Assembly (NCBI GenBank): GCA_965198415.1
Contig: CBDAPN010000028.1
Location: 186,001 to 250,000 of the forward strand
Direction: 5' to 3'
Source: Endozoicomonas sp965198415
GTDB lineage: Bacteria > Pseudomonadota > Gammaproteobacteria > Pseudomonadales > Endozoicomonadaceae
DNA: 64,000 nucleotides
The number at the start of each line of letters is the position of its first letter. The stretch's first letter is position 1. Made by a program: the position numbers and the translations under genes. Under the pieces are notes generated by a model that did no database searches, was not told where the DNA came from, and saw nothing but the letters and a program-made list of their open reading frames with translations. Shown here piece after piece: positions 25,834 through 34,625 of the stretch.

Positions 25834-26349
25834 GTGCCAGTTATTCAGTTTCAGGGCAACAGCTATCTCCTTGATGAAAATGAAAATCTGTTGGACGGAT
25901 TGCTGCGCCACCGTGTCAGGGTGCCTTTTTCCTGTCGGGCGGGTGTTTGTCACTCTTGTCTACTTCGGGTGATTAACCGGCAGGGAGAGCCTTGTCAGAG
26001 TCCTTCTCATCTGTTGGCCTGCCAAACAGTGGTTCAAGTTGACCTCAGTCTGGCCCTTCCTACCCGGGACGAAATGCCCGGCATCATCACCGAACTCACC
26101 CGCCTCAATGCGACCGAAATACGTATTGAGGTGTCGTTGCGACTGCCTTTTGCGGTGCGCTCTGGTGAGCATGTGACGCTGGTTTGTAATGAGGGCTTTG
26201 AATCCGTGTTTGCAGTGTCTGCGATCAGTGCAGATTCGCAAACCCTCAGCTGCGTGATCAAAAGAGTCGCCGGCGGTTGCCAGTTTAGTGCCTGGATTCA
26301 CTCTCAGGCACAAACCGGCGACCGGCTAATGGTGAGCAGAAACGTTTAA
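25834..26349 (+). CDS. [2Fe-2S] ferredoxin fused to a partial FAD-binding reductase domain
   Basis: 171 residues from the GTG at 25834, 9 bases after AGGA; a TTG at 25828 is also in frame. A plant-type ferredoxin domain fills residues 1 to about 70, with cluster cysteines C34, C39, C42 (SCRAGVCHSC) and C63 (LACQ). Residues about 85-171 resemble the FAD-binding barrel of ferredoxin reductases (PFAVRSGEHVTLV, VIKRVAGGCQFSAW, GDRLMVS). The RxYS flavin motif is replaced by FAVS, and the NAD(P)H domain is missing. It may therefore only carry electrons to a partner. The stop is 3 bases from the convergent next gene. Confidence 0.8.
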   Translation: MPVIQFQGNSYLLDENENLLDGLLRHRVRVPFSCRAGVCHSCLLRVINRQGEPCQSPSHLLACQTVVQVDLSLALPTRDEMPGIITELTRLNATEIRIEVSLRLPFAVRSGEHVTLVCNEGFESVFAVSAISADSQTLSCVIKRVAGGCQFSAWIHSQAQTGDRLMVSRNV

Positions 26350-26352
26350 CGT

Positions 26353-27732
26353 TCAGTCTCGCACTGGCAAGCTTTCAAGGGGGGTATCGTCCCCGAAGGG
26401 TTCAGTTCGGTTTTTGGTGAAGTGTTCCCTGGGTATGCATTTTGTCTCGACATTGATGAGGCTAAATACCGGTTGGCGTATAGTCTCCTGAAACGCTGTT
26501 GAGCCATCGGGCATGGTAATGGAGTGGGCCAGATAGGGGTCAATCAGGCCGTTTTCGTAATCAACACCTTCTGTTTCAAAGCCAGTTAACACCACCATTT
26601 CATCAATACGACAGCCTTCAGCCAGCGAATCCCCCGGTTTGAGGCTTTTTATAATGGCCGGCTGAGTGCTACCGAGGGGGAACTGGAGGTTACCATAGTA
26701 GCGGTTTTCGCCATTGCTCAGCGTTTCCACCAGTACATCCCTAAAGCCCATAACGTTCAAAAACTCACGTGAGTCGCTGTCGGTCACGATGTTATTTTCG
26801 TTTACGCCCTTATCAAGATAAGCGCCCGCCACTTTAAACAGCTGTAAGCTTGAATGGTCGAAGTTAACGATTTTTGTGCCTTCTGGAGTCTTATCCATAA
26901 CCGAGAGGTGTGGTGACATGCCCGGATTGAAATTAACCGTTTTTTGCTCAGTGGATTCTTGATCGTTGGTTGTGTAGTCATCCTGACCTTCAGAGGCGTT
27001 GTCGTCTGCATAATGGTCTTTTTTGCAGATCACCGTATCTTTGGTTGAGTAATCGGTTTTAGACTGGTTCTCACACTTGGTGAGTTTGTCTTCTAAGCGC
27101 TTAATCTCATGAGCTGCCGCTTCGGCTTTGCGCTTTAATTCGGCTAATAATTTGGTGTCAGCTTTTTCCTCGGCCCTGACTCTGGCGGCTTCTTTATCTA
27201 GTATTGCCGCCATTTCTTTAGCCTTGCGCTCTGCTTCTGAGTCTTTATGGTCATCGTCAACTGCAGCTTCAGTATCGTGGTTTGTCTGCAATTTGGCGGC
27301 GGGAGCAGCTTGGTGTAATGATTCGTCGATGTTCTGCGGTGCATCTTTTGGTGCTTGGTTTTTGCCCGCCGCTGCGGCCTGTTGTCGCCGGTAAGACTCC
27401 AAGTGTTTTGCCCATTCGTCCTCTTCATCCTCAGGGTTTACGGGATTCTTATTTGGATGAAAAAACATCATATCGTTGTCAATGCCTGCCTCTGAGGGCG
27501 TTGGCTCCATAGGTAGGCCGAATTGGGGTTGCCCGAACTGGTGCCACTGATCATTTGGTTGCAAAAAGCTCGGTGCCCCTCCACCATGGAAATCCATTCC
27601 CATTGGATCGTGAATGCCTGCATTGGCAAGACAGGAAGAGCAGGTAACGATAACGGCCGTGGTCAGCGCCGACAGTGGAAATTGCACTTTTTTTCTAAGC
27701 TTTTCAGAAGTTTTTTTTTGTGGAAAAACCAT
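26353..27732 (-). CDS. Secreted hypothetical protein with central coiled coil
   Basis: 459 residues. The N-terminus is basic, then hydrophobic, ending in a cysteine pair and a small-residue site (VTCSSCLANAG). This fits a signal peptide, possibly a lipoprotein. Next is a Met/Gly/His/Pro-rich stretch (about residues 40-110), an acidic and Lys-rich helical region with a strong coiled coil (about 165-225, AELKRKAEAAAHEIKRLEDK), and a C-terminal domain (about 270-450) with beta-strand character and the repeated element VNFxxxxSPxL/VNFDHSSLQL. No known domain was recognised. An outer-surface or periplasmic role is likely. Confidence 0.6.
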   Translation of the reverse strand: MVFPQKKTSEKLRKKVQFPLSALTTAVIVTCSSCLANAGIHDPMGMDFHGGGAPSFLQPNDQWHQFGQPQFGLPMEPTPSEAGIDNDMMFFHPNKNPVNPEDEEDEWAKHLESYRRQQAAAAGKNQAPKDAPQNIDESLHQAAPAAKLQTNHDTEAAVDDDHKDSEAERKAKEMAAILDKEAARVRAEEKADTKLLAELKRKAEAAAHEIKRLEDKLTKCENQSKTDYSTKDTVICKKDHYADDNASEGQDDYTTNDQESTEQKTVNFNPGMSPHLSVMDKTPEGTKIVNFDHSSLQLFKVAGAYLDKGVNENNIVTDSDSREFLNVMGFRDVLVETLSNGENRYYGNLQFPLGSTQPAIIKSLKPGDSLAEGCRIDEMVVLTGFETEGVDYENGLIDPYLAHSITMPDGSTAFQETIRQPVFSLINVETKCIPREHFTKNRTEPFGDDTPLESLPVRD

Positions 27733-28325
27733 CAGTTCTACACCCTTTTTAGACGTAAATGAAAACAGACATAAAAAGAAGATCGTTGACGTATCGACTC
27801 AAAACGCATTCAGCAAGCGATAAATAGCAACCACAGTAAACCGGCAACATAAAACAACGCATTGAATCAGGAGTGTTTAACAGTTAATGCGGTGCGCGCT
27901 TTCCTGCTGCCACGGAGTAACTTTCGTGAAGTAACTTTTCATGAAGTAAATACCTAAAGCTACTTCAGGTTCATCACTATGCGCCCGTGGTCGTATGAGG
28001 ATAGACCATGCAAAACAACTAAGGGAAAAACAGTTAAGCAAAAAATAGTAAACGAGCACTTTGAACACAACCTTCGCACTTGCACGTCAATATTCGCTTA
28101 TGCTGCGAAGTCAAAAGGTGTTGCCCGAACACTGTCAAATCGGTAGGGCTACGGCTTGTCGTTTGGCAAGCGGTATCTGTGCAAGAAAGGATCATGCGCT
28201 GAGCTTTGGAATATCCGGGGCAGGATAAATGTCTTTACATGGTCTACACCGCCAATGGGGACCAATATATACTGTCTGTTTGGCATCATCTGTTGTTATA
28301 ACAAACAAAAGACTGTTGGAGAGTG
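27733..28325. other. About 590 bases with no clear gene
   Basis: Spacer between the coiled-coil protein and bolA. A 63-residue GTG frame at 27877-28068 (minus) has a hydrophobic start but little else to support it. A short direct repeat GTAACTTTCGTGAA / GTAACTTTTCATGAA lies at about 27917-27946. Confidence 0.4.
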
Positions 28326-28367
28326 GACGGGGTCGCCTAGACGGGGTCGCCCAGACGGGGTCGCCAC
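28326..28367. repeat. Three tandem 14-base GC-rich repeats upstream of bolA
   Basis: GACGGGGTCGCCTA, GACGGGGTCGCCCA and GACGGGGTCGCCAC in direct tandem, in otherwise moderate-GC DNA. They end 46 bases before the bolA start codon, within the likely promoter or leader. Confidence 0.85.
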
Positions 28368-28413
28368 ACGGGCAATATTCCCGGACAACATCCTGAGTCT
28401 GAAGAGGTAATGT

Positions 28414-28728
28414 ATGGACATGAGAGAAATAATTATCAGCAAACTGGAGGAATCCCTGGCCAATCAACATATTGAAGTGATTAACGAGAGCCACCTGCAC
28501 AATACGCCACCAGGGGCGCAGTCGCACTTTAAAGTGGTGATTGTCAGTAACGAATTTCAGGGCAAGCTGCCTGTTAAACGGCATCAGATGGTATACGCTC
28601 TGCTCGCCCATGAGATGAGGGAGCAAATTCACGCTCTGGCGCTGCATACTTATACCAGTGCCGAGTGGCAAGAGCGAGAGCAGTCGGCACCGGCCTCACC
28701 GGACTGCCATGGCGGCAGTAAAAGATAA
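28414..28728 (+). CDS. bolA: BolA-family protein
   Basis: 104 residues, AGAGG upstream of the ATG. BolA fold: REIIISKLEESL helix, NESHLHNTPPGAQSHFKVVI, the helix-turn segment VKRHQMVYALLAHEM and the final strand HALALHTYTSAEW. BolA proteins act with monothiol glutaredoxins in iron-sulfur handling and stress response; some bind DNA. It is a single gene convergent with cysH. The last 15 residues are an unconserved polar tail. Confidence 0.92.
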   Translation: MDMREIIISKLEESLANQHIEVINESHLHNTPPGAQSHFKVVIVSNEFQGKLPVKRHQMVYALLAHEMREQIHALALHTYTSAEWQEREQSAPASPDCHGGSKR

Positions 28729-28829
28729 GCGAGCGACGTTCATCAGGCCAGCAGGTCCGATGAACAGAGCAAAATGGATGACTTTTAACAGAGAGCTGCC
28801 TACTTTTTTTCGGCAGTGCTGATGCGGTT

Positions 28830-29453
28830 TCAGCCAGATACAGAAGTATGTAAGCCACACTCTCGATGCCCATAGACCTTAGTCGGGTCATAGTAGTCCT
28901 CTTCAATGGGCAAGTCGTGTGTTACCAGATATTCTTCAACATCCAGCTCGTTCCAGTTCAATAGCGGCGCTACCCGGTAATATCCTTCCCGGGTTTGGCT
29001 CAGCACCTCCAGATTCTGGCGAAACTCGGTTTGATCTTTACGAATGGCGGTCAGCCAGTAATCAGGCGAAGCGACCCCCATAGCTCGGGCAAACGGTTCA
29101 AGTTTTACTTGGCGGGTAAACTCATCGTGTTCGGGCGTATCAACCTCTGGCACTCCACCATGAACAGCATCACGAAAGCCGCGACTGTACTGCGGATGAA
29201 AAACCTGAATATTCAGCTGTAAACGCTGAATAAGCTGATCGGCAAAGCGGTAGGTGGCAGCAGTCCCGTAGCCGGAATCGATCCAGATGACCGGAGTTGT
29301 TGGCTCAATTTGCGACACCATATGCAAAATAGCCCCCTCGTGTGGGCCAAAATTGGTGGTCAATACGGGCCTGTCAGCCCGCTGCAAAACCCAGCGAATG
29401 ATTTCCTCGGGACTGAGTTGCGATAACTCAAGATTCAACCTCTCCAGATTCAT
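28830..29453 (-). CDS. cysH: Phosphoadenosine phosphosulfate reductase family protein
   Basis: 207 residues, somewhat shorter than E. coli CysH (244). PP-loop-type fold with LTTNFGPHEGAILHMV, VIWIDSGYGTAATY, the WLTAIRKDQTEFRQ segment, and the C-terminal redox motif HRECGLH. Only this one redox cysteine appears; the CC/CxxC cluster of APS reductases is absent, so it is PAPS-type and thioredoxin-dependent. It reduces activated sulfate to sulfite in the cytoplasm. It stands alone, without other cys genes in the window. Confidence 0.9.
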   Translation of the reverse strand: MNLERLNLELSQLSPEEIIRWVLQRADRPVLTTNFGPHEGAILHMVSQIEPTTPVIWIDSGYGTAATYRFADQLIQRLQLNIQVFHPQYSRGFRDAVHGGVPEVDTPEHDEFTRQVKLEPFARAMGVASPDYWLTAIRKDQTEFRQNLEVLSQTREGYYRVAPLLNWNELDVEEYLVTHDLPIEEDYYDPTKVYGHRECGLHTSVSG

Positions 29454-29708
29454 TTTTTCCCCCAGAGTTTATAAGTAAGGCTTTGCAATATAAGAGGAAG
29501 TATTTATAACCACAAATATTAATATGAACTATCAATATGACAACTCACACTGCCATTGAAACGTTTGGCCAATTTTCTCAGGAGATAAAATGGGTCAGCT
29601 CACCCTTTTCTGAAGCGCATGATCAACTCTTTTTACGATGGCTTTTTCTTTTATTCGTGACGCGTAAATAGTTAACTTCTTATCACTCGTGCTTGAAATT
29701 TTAAGACT

Positions 29709-30326
29709 ATGCTTGAGCTTTGCCCTCTTTATGGAAAGCCTGGAGCTGTAGTAGTGATAATAAATACGAATAGCACTCTTGTTCTTGTTGATGAAAAAAA
29801 CTTACCAATATCCGTTGCAATGGCCTTCACAGGCAGTAATAACGGCATTGGCAAGCCTATTTACAAAAGCGATCAATGCTTTTTGCACAAAGATGCTTAC
29901 GAGTGCCTCGAAATGGCTACTCATTTGCTGAAGCCGCTGCATTTGAAAATTAAAATCTGGGACGCCTTTCGACCACAATGGGCGCAAAGGGTTTTATTTG
30001 AACATATGCCCAAGCCGGGCGGTGTATCACACCCACAAACCGGAACTTGCGCCCACTGTCGAGGTGTAGCCCTCGACCTGACCTTAACCGACCGTTTTGG
30101 CCGGGAGCTGGACATGGGCACACAAATTCACGATTTTCGCTCTTTAGCCCATCACGGTAACGATCTGGTTTCAGAAGAAGCTCAACGCAACCGTCTGATT
30201 TTAGCGGGCACCATGAGCATTGCCGGTTTTGTGCCGCTAAAGCAGCAGTGGTGGTACTACCATCTGCCTAACCTGAGCCAATACCCAATCATTGAACCCG
30301 ATCAAACACCAGCGGATCTTATTTGA
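29709..30326 (+). CDS. VanX-like D-Ala-D-Ala dipeptidase homologue lacking catalytic residues
   Basis: 205 residues. VanX/DdpX (M15D) enzymes cleave D-Ala-D-Ala with one zinc. The fold is clear: IWDAFRPQWAQ (R88) and the zinc signature CAHCRGVALD with H116 and D123. At the C-terminus the family motif EWWHYQLP is QWWYYHLP here: the catalytic glutamate is Q180 and the third zinc ligand histidine is Y183. It may therefore be inactive or use another ligand (H185 is near). No signal peptide. It converges on nasA, 12 bases between the stops. The upstream ribosome binding site is weak. Confidence 0.8.
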   Translation: MLELCPLYGKPGAVVVIINTNSTLVLVDEKNLPISVAMAFTGSNNGIGKPIYKSDQCFLHKDAYECLEMATHLLKPLHLKIKIWDAFRPQWAQRVLFEHMPKPGGVSHPQTGTCAHCRGVALDLTLTDRFGRELDMGTQIHDFRSLAHHGNDLVSEEAQRNRLILAGTMSIAGFVPLKQQWWYYHLPNLSQYPIIEPDQTPADLI

Positions 30327-30338
30327 GCCAGCCGCTGG

Positions 30339-32999
30339 TTAACGGTTACGGTTAATCAGCGCCCTGATTTCAGGAATGCACGAGCCACAGTTGGTACCAG
30401 CTTGCAGGATTTCGCCCACCTGTTCAGGGCTGGTCAGGCCATGCTCGGCTATGGCGCGACAAATGGTTTTTTCACCCACGCCGAAGCAGGCGCACACCAA
30501 CTTACCGGCATCCTCTCCTTGGGGCGGAACGCCGGCCAATAGCCACCAGGCTTCGTTGATGGTCATGGTCTTGGCAAAAGCCGACTGCAACCATTGGCGG
30601 TCGCACTGAGGGTAAGTCGTACCTGAGAACCAAATTGCCTGCACTTTGGCATCAGCAAACCACAGCTTACGAAACTCGCCATGGGTATTGTCAACATACT
30701 CAATGCTCTGCAACCCACTGAACACCGGTGAGTCACCGACCACCTCATAACGAAAACAGTGTTCACTGCGAACCTCCGTCAGGAACTCAAAGCCAGATAA
30801 GTCTGCTTTTTCCCTGCTAAAAAGAACGCCATAGCGCTCAACCGGGTAAGGCGTAACGTGAACAGGTGTAAATTTAAGGTCGGGCTGTTTTGAGACAACA
30901 TCCACTATCGGGTTCACCAAGACCCCGGAAAAGCTGGTTTTACTAAACTGTCGGCTCCAGTGCATTGGCATAAATACCTCGCCACAGCGTTGGTCGGCAG
31001 AAATGCGAACCCGCACCACGGCGTTGCCAAATTCAGACGACACTGTACATAAACCCTGATCCTGCAACGCAAACCGTCTCGCATCCTCAGGGTGTACTGC
31101 CAGAAAAGGCTCATCGGTGTGCTGGTTCAAGCGGGGGGAGAGAGCGGTGCGGGTCATAGTGTGCCAATGGTCACGCACCCGCCCTGTGTTTAACAGCAAA
31201 GGAAAGTGTTTATTTGGTTGATTAACTGGTATAGGCACAGCGGTGGCAACAAAATTGCCTTTACCGTTGTTGGTAAAAAAGCGACCACGGCTGAATAAAC
31301 GCGACTGAGTGGAATTTGTCGATGACGCCTCGCATGCAACCACTAACGGCCATTGAAAAGGCTCCATCGCTTCATACTCTGCATCCGTTATGTTGGCCAG
31401 TGGCGCAATGTTAAAGTCACGCAGCCGCCCATTAGCGCTGTTTTCAAAGCCTGAAAGCGCTGCATGTTCGCGGAATATATCGGCGCTGCAGCGGTAGTTG
31501 AAAGCCTCTGCATAGCCGAGGCGACGAGCAACTTCTGAGATAATCCACCAATCTGGCTTGCTCTCTTTTGTCAACGCAAACAGTGCACGCTGACGGGAAA
31601 TCCTGCGCTCAGAATTGGTCACGGTGCCGTCTTTTTCACTCCAAGGCGCAGCGGGTAACAAAATATCAGCAAACGCTGCCGTATCGGTTTTCTCAATACA
31701 GTCAGAAACGACAACGGTCTGACATTTTTTCAGCGCCTGAATCACCTGATTGGCGTTGGGCATGCTGACCACCGGATTCGTACCCATAATCCAGACAAAT
31801 TTTATTTCTTCACTGTCAATCGCCCGAAACAGATCGACAGCGGTTTTCCCTGGGGCATGGGCCATATTTGCTGCCTTCCAGAACCGCTGCACTCTGGCAA
31901 TGTCTTCCGGTGTAAAATCCATATGCGCCGCCAGCTGATTGGCCAGCCCACCCACCTCACGTCCGCCCATGGCATTGGGCTGGCCAGTCAACGACAATGG
32001 CCCACTGCCTGCCCGGCCAATGCGACCGGTTGCTAAATGACAATTGATAATGGCGTTCACCTTATCAGCCCCTACTGCTGATTGATTAACGCCTTGGGAC
32101 CAGGCTGTCACAGTTTTGTCTGTGGTGGCGAACCATTGATAGAAGCGCAACAAATCATCAAGCTCAATATCGCAGGCAGCGGCTAATTGCTGCCTATTGA
32201 TAAAACTGGCTTTTGCTACCGTTAATGCCTGCTCAAACCCCTGACAGTGTTCGTCTATGTAGGTCTGATCCAAAGCCCCGTGGTCGGTAAGCCATGCCAA
32301 CAACCCGTTAAAGAGCAATACATCAGTGCCGGGCTTGATGGCAAGGTGTAAATCGGCAATATCGCAGGTATCGGTCTTGCGGGGGTCGATCACCACCACC
32401 TTCATGTGTGGGCGTTGTTCTTTCATGGCGCGAATGCGCTGAAACAATACCGGATGACACCATGCGGTATTAGCTCCCACCAGCACCAGTAAGTCGGCCA
32501 ACTCCAGATCCTGATAATTATTGGGTACCGTATCGGTACCAAACGCCCGCTTCTGCCCGGCGACGGTGGAGGCCATACAGAGCCTTGAGTTGGTATCCAT
32601 GTTGGCGCTGCCAATAAACCCCTTCATCAGTTTGTTGGCAACGTAATAGTCTTCCGTCAATAACTGACCAGAGCCGTAAATAGCTACTGAATCAGGCCCG
32701 TACTGACGTATAGTTTCTTGCATTCGCCTGGCAACAGAATCAAGCGCCGTTTCCCAGTCCACCGGTTTGCCAGCCATTTTAGGGTGCAAAAGGCGCCCCT
32801 CAAGCGAGACGGTTTCACCCAGAGCGCTGCCTTTGGAGCAAAGCCGTCCGTAGTTGGCCGGGTGGTCTTCACGTCCGGAAATTTCAACAAGGTGCAGTTG
32901 CGGGTCAGTGACTTTTGCAGTAATACCACAGCCTACACCACAGTAAGCACATGTCGTGTTTATTGTATTAATAATCGGGCTTGCGCCATTCACTGCCAT
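30339..32999 (-). CDS. nasA: Assimilatory nitrate reductase catalytic subunit
   Basis: 886 residues. Reduces nitrate to nitrite in the cytoplasm with a bis-MGD molybdenum cofactor. The N-terminal [4Fe-4S] motif is CAYCGVGCG with a further cysteine in NYGRLCSKG. Molybdopterin-binding segments include YGSGQLLTEDYYVANKLMKG and WIMGTNPVVSMPNANQ. The last 60 residues form a Fer2_BFD-type [2Fe-2S] domain (CACFGVGE then GTNCGSCIPEI), as in Klebsiella-type NasA. AGGAAATG precedes the ATG. It is the last gene of the nitrogen-regulated operon, 46 bases after the flavoprotein gene. Confidence 0.95.
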   Translation of the reverse strand: MAVNGASPIINTINTTCAYCGVGCGITAKVTDPQLHLVEISGREDHPANYGRLCSKGSALGETVSLEGRLLHPKMAGKPVDWETALDSVARRMQETIRQYGPDSVAIYGSGQLLTEDYYVANKLMKGFIGSANMDTNSRLCMASTVAGQKRAFGTDTVPNNYQDLELADLLVLVGANTAWCHPVLFQRIRAMKEQRPHMKVVVIDPRKTDTCDIADLHLAIKPGTDVLLFNGLLAWLTDHGALDQTYIDEHCQGFEQALTVAKASFINRQQLAAACDIELDDLLRFYQWFATTDKTVTAWSQGVNQSAVGADKVNAIINCHLATGRIGRAGSGPLSLTGQPNAMGGREVGGLANQLAAHMDFTPEDIARVQRFWKAANMAHAPGKTAVDLFRAIDSEEIKFVWIMGTNPVVSMPNANQVIQALKKCQTVVVSDCIEKTDTAAFADILLPAAPWSEKDGTVTNSERRISRQRALFALTKESKPDWWIISEVARRLGYAEAFNYRCSADIFREHAALSGFENSANGRLRDFNIAPLANITDAEYEAMEPFQWPLVVACEASSTNSTQSRLFSRGRFFTNNGKGNFVATAVPIPVNQPNKHFPLLLNTGRVRDHWHTMTRTALSPRLNQHTDEPFLAVHPEDARRFALQDQGLCTVSSEFGNAVVRVRISADQRCGEVFMPMHWSRQFSKTSFSGVLVNPIVDVVSKQPDLKFTPVHVTPYPVERYGVLFSREKADLSGFEFLTEVRSEHCFRYEVVGDSPVFSGLQSIEYVDNTHGEFRKLWFADAKVQAIWFSGTTYPQCDRQWLQSAFAKTMTINEAWWLLAGVPPQGEDAGKLVCACFGVGEKTICRAIAEHGLTSPEQVGEILQAGTNCGSCIPEIRALINRNR

Positions 33000-33045
33000 G
33001 ACATTTCCTGAAAATGGATTTGGGCGTTAAAAAGAGAGGATAAAT

Positions 33046-34281
33046 TTAACTAACAGGCTCAGGTAGAAAGCGCTGACCAAAAATCAGTTGTTCACGCATA
33101 GCTGAAATATCTTCCCCAGACTCCATTAACGACTGATACCACAGGCCGTCTGCAACATCGCCATAAAGCAATACACCTTTAATGCGGTTATCTCGCAGCA
33201 CCAGCTTGCGATAAATGCCCGCTGTTGGTGCGTCAATGGTTATTACGCTGTCGGACTCTGTAGGGTTAAAGTCGCCACTGGAAAACAGATCAATGCCATC
33301 AACCTTGAGATTGGTGGGAATTGGAACGGGTACAAAACGTTGTTGCTCCTGCCCCAATAACGCCGCTGCTACAATCTCTGCGTGACGATAAACAGGAGCA
33401 ACCAGACCAAATAAAATAGATTCGTCGTTCAGTTGCATTTGGGCGCATTCGCCCACCGTAAAAATGTCCGGGTCAGATGTTTGCAATTGTTCATTGACCA
33501 AAACGCCCCGGTCACAGGCCAGCCCCGACGCTTGCATCAGTTCAATGTTGGGCCGCACACCGGCAGTCACCACTACCAGCGAGGCTGGTAAATACTCACC
33601 TTCAATATGCACGCCGCAAACACGACCAGCGTCTTCCTGATAGGATTTCAGCGTTGCACTGCTGCGAAAAGCAATGCCTTTGTCTTCAAGGGCTGCCCGG
33701 AGCAAATGCCCGGCGTGTTCATCCAGCTGGCGAGCTAAGGGGGTTGGCATATTGTCGACTATGGTGACCGACATGCCCCGCAAGGCGAGGCCACAGCCAC
33801 ACTCCAGCCCCAGCAGGCCGCCGCCGATTACAACGGCCTGAGCGGCCCTTGCTGCCAGCATCTGATCCACGTCCGCTAAGTTACGAAAAGCCACTACGCC
33901 GGCCAAATCAGCACCAGGCACCGGAATTTTATTGGGTACAGAGCCAGTAGCCAGTACCAGACGATCGTAGTCAAACGTCGCACCGCCAGCGGTGGTTACT
34001 TGCTTTAGGGAGCGGTCGATCAGCGTCGCTTTATAGTCTGTTCCCATCAACAGCTTGATTGAGTGCTGCTGATACCACGACTCATTCTTTAGATGAATTC
34101 CCTGAAGGTCGGTGTTACCAGCAAGCAGTCGGGACAACTGAATCCGGTTATAGCCGGGGCAACCTTCTTCTGATAACACCGTGACTTGATAAGGGCATTG
34201 ACCATTAGCAAACAGTTGCTCCAGAAACCGCACTGAGCCCATACCATTGCCAACAACGACCAACTTCTGTTTAACACTCAT
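33046..34281 (-). CDS. FAD/NAD(P)H oxidoreductase, nitrate reductase electron-transfer subunit (NasB-like)
   Basis: 411 residues. Pyridine nucleotide-disulfide reductase fold: FAD motif LVVVGNGMGSVRFLEQL, the second GxGxxG at VVIGGGLLGLECGCGLALRG, and the closing FTVGECAQM. It resembles the N-terminal flavoprotein half of NirB and of NasB, and probably passes electrons from NAD(P)H to NasA. Its ATG overlaps the nirD stop (ATGA), so translation is coupled. It lacks the BFD domain carried by longer NasB proteins; NasA has that domain instead. Confidence 0.88.
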   Translation of the reverse strand: MSVKQKLVVVGNGMGSVRFLEQLFANGQCPYQVTVLSEEGCPGYNRIQLSRLLAGNTDLQGIHLKNESWYQQHSIKLLMGTDYKATLIDRSLKQVTTAGGATFDYDRLVLATGSVPNKIPVPGADLAGVVAFRNLADVDQMLAARAAQAVVIGGGLLGLECGCGLALRGMSVTIVDNMPTPLARQLDEHAGHLLRAALEDKGIAFRSSATLKSYQEDAGRVCGVHIEGEYLPASLVVVTAGVRPNIELMQASGLACDRGVLVNEQLQTSDPDIFTVGECAQMQLNDESILFGLVAPVYRHAEIVAAALLGQEQQRFVPVPIPTNLKVDGIDLFSSGDFNPTESDSVITIDAPTAGIYRKLVLRDNRIKGVLLYGDVADGLWYQSLMESGEDISAMREQLIFGQRFLPEPVS

Positions 34282-34625
34282 CCGACAACTTGCTCTTTAA
34301 TGACGATTGGCATTATCTGCACAAAACCACCATGGAGTCGTACTGGTAGGACATTTATAGTTATATTGTCGTCTTCAAGGCACTGTCCGGTTTTTAAATC
34401 AAAATGCTGTTTATAAATAGGAGAAGCAACCACAAGGCGCCCATTAAGGTCGCCAACAATACCGCGGGAGATTACATTAGCACCGCTGAACGGGTCAAAA
34501 TTATCAACGGCAAACAATTGATTTTTAATACGAAACAGGGCGATCTGATGGCCATCAAGCAGAACACAGACACCGAGATATTCAGACAGCTGCTCCGCTG
34601 CACAAACGGTTTTCCACTGGCTCAT
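34278..34625 (-). CDS. nirD: Nitrite reductase small subunit
   Basis: 115 residues. Rieske-like fold of NirD: WKTVCAAEQL, LFRIKNQLFAVDNFDPFSGAN, and SPIYKQHFDLKTGQCL. The Cys-His cluster ligands of true Rieske proteins are missing, as expected for NirD. It partners NirB in NADH-dependent nitrite reduction to ammonium. It overlaps both neighbours by ATGA, indicating tight translational coupling with nirB and the flavoprotein. Confidence 0.93.
   Translation of the reverse strand: MSQWKTVCAAEQLSEYLGVCVLLDGHQIALFRIKNQLFAVDNFDPFSGANVISRGIVGDLNGRLVVASPIYKQHFDLKTGQCLEDDNITINVLPVRLHGGFVQIMPIVIKEQVVG

Noticed and set aside
27877..28068. 63-codon minus frame with hydrophobic start
   Set aside because: GTG start too close to a possible binding site, no domain, and a chance hydrophobic stretch in AT-rich DNA is likely.
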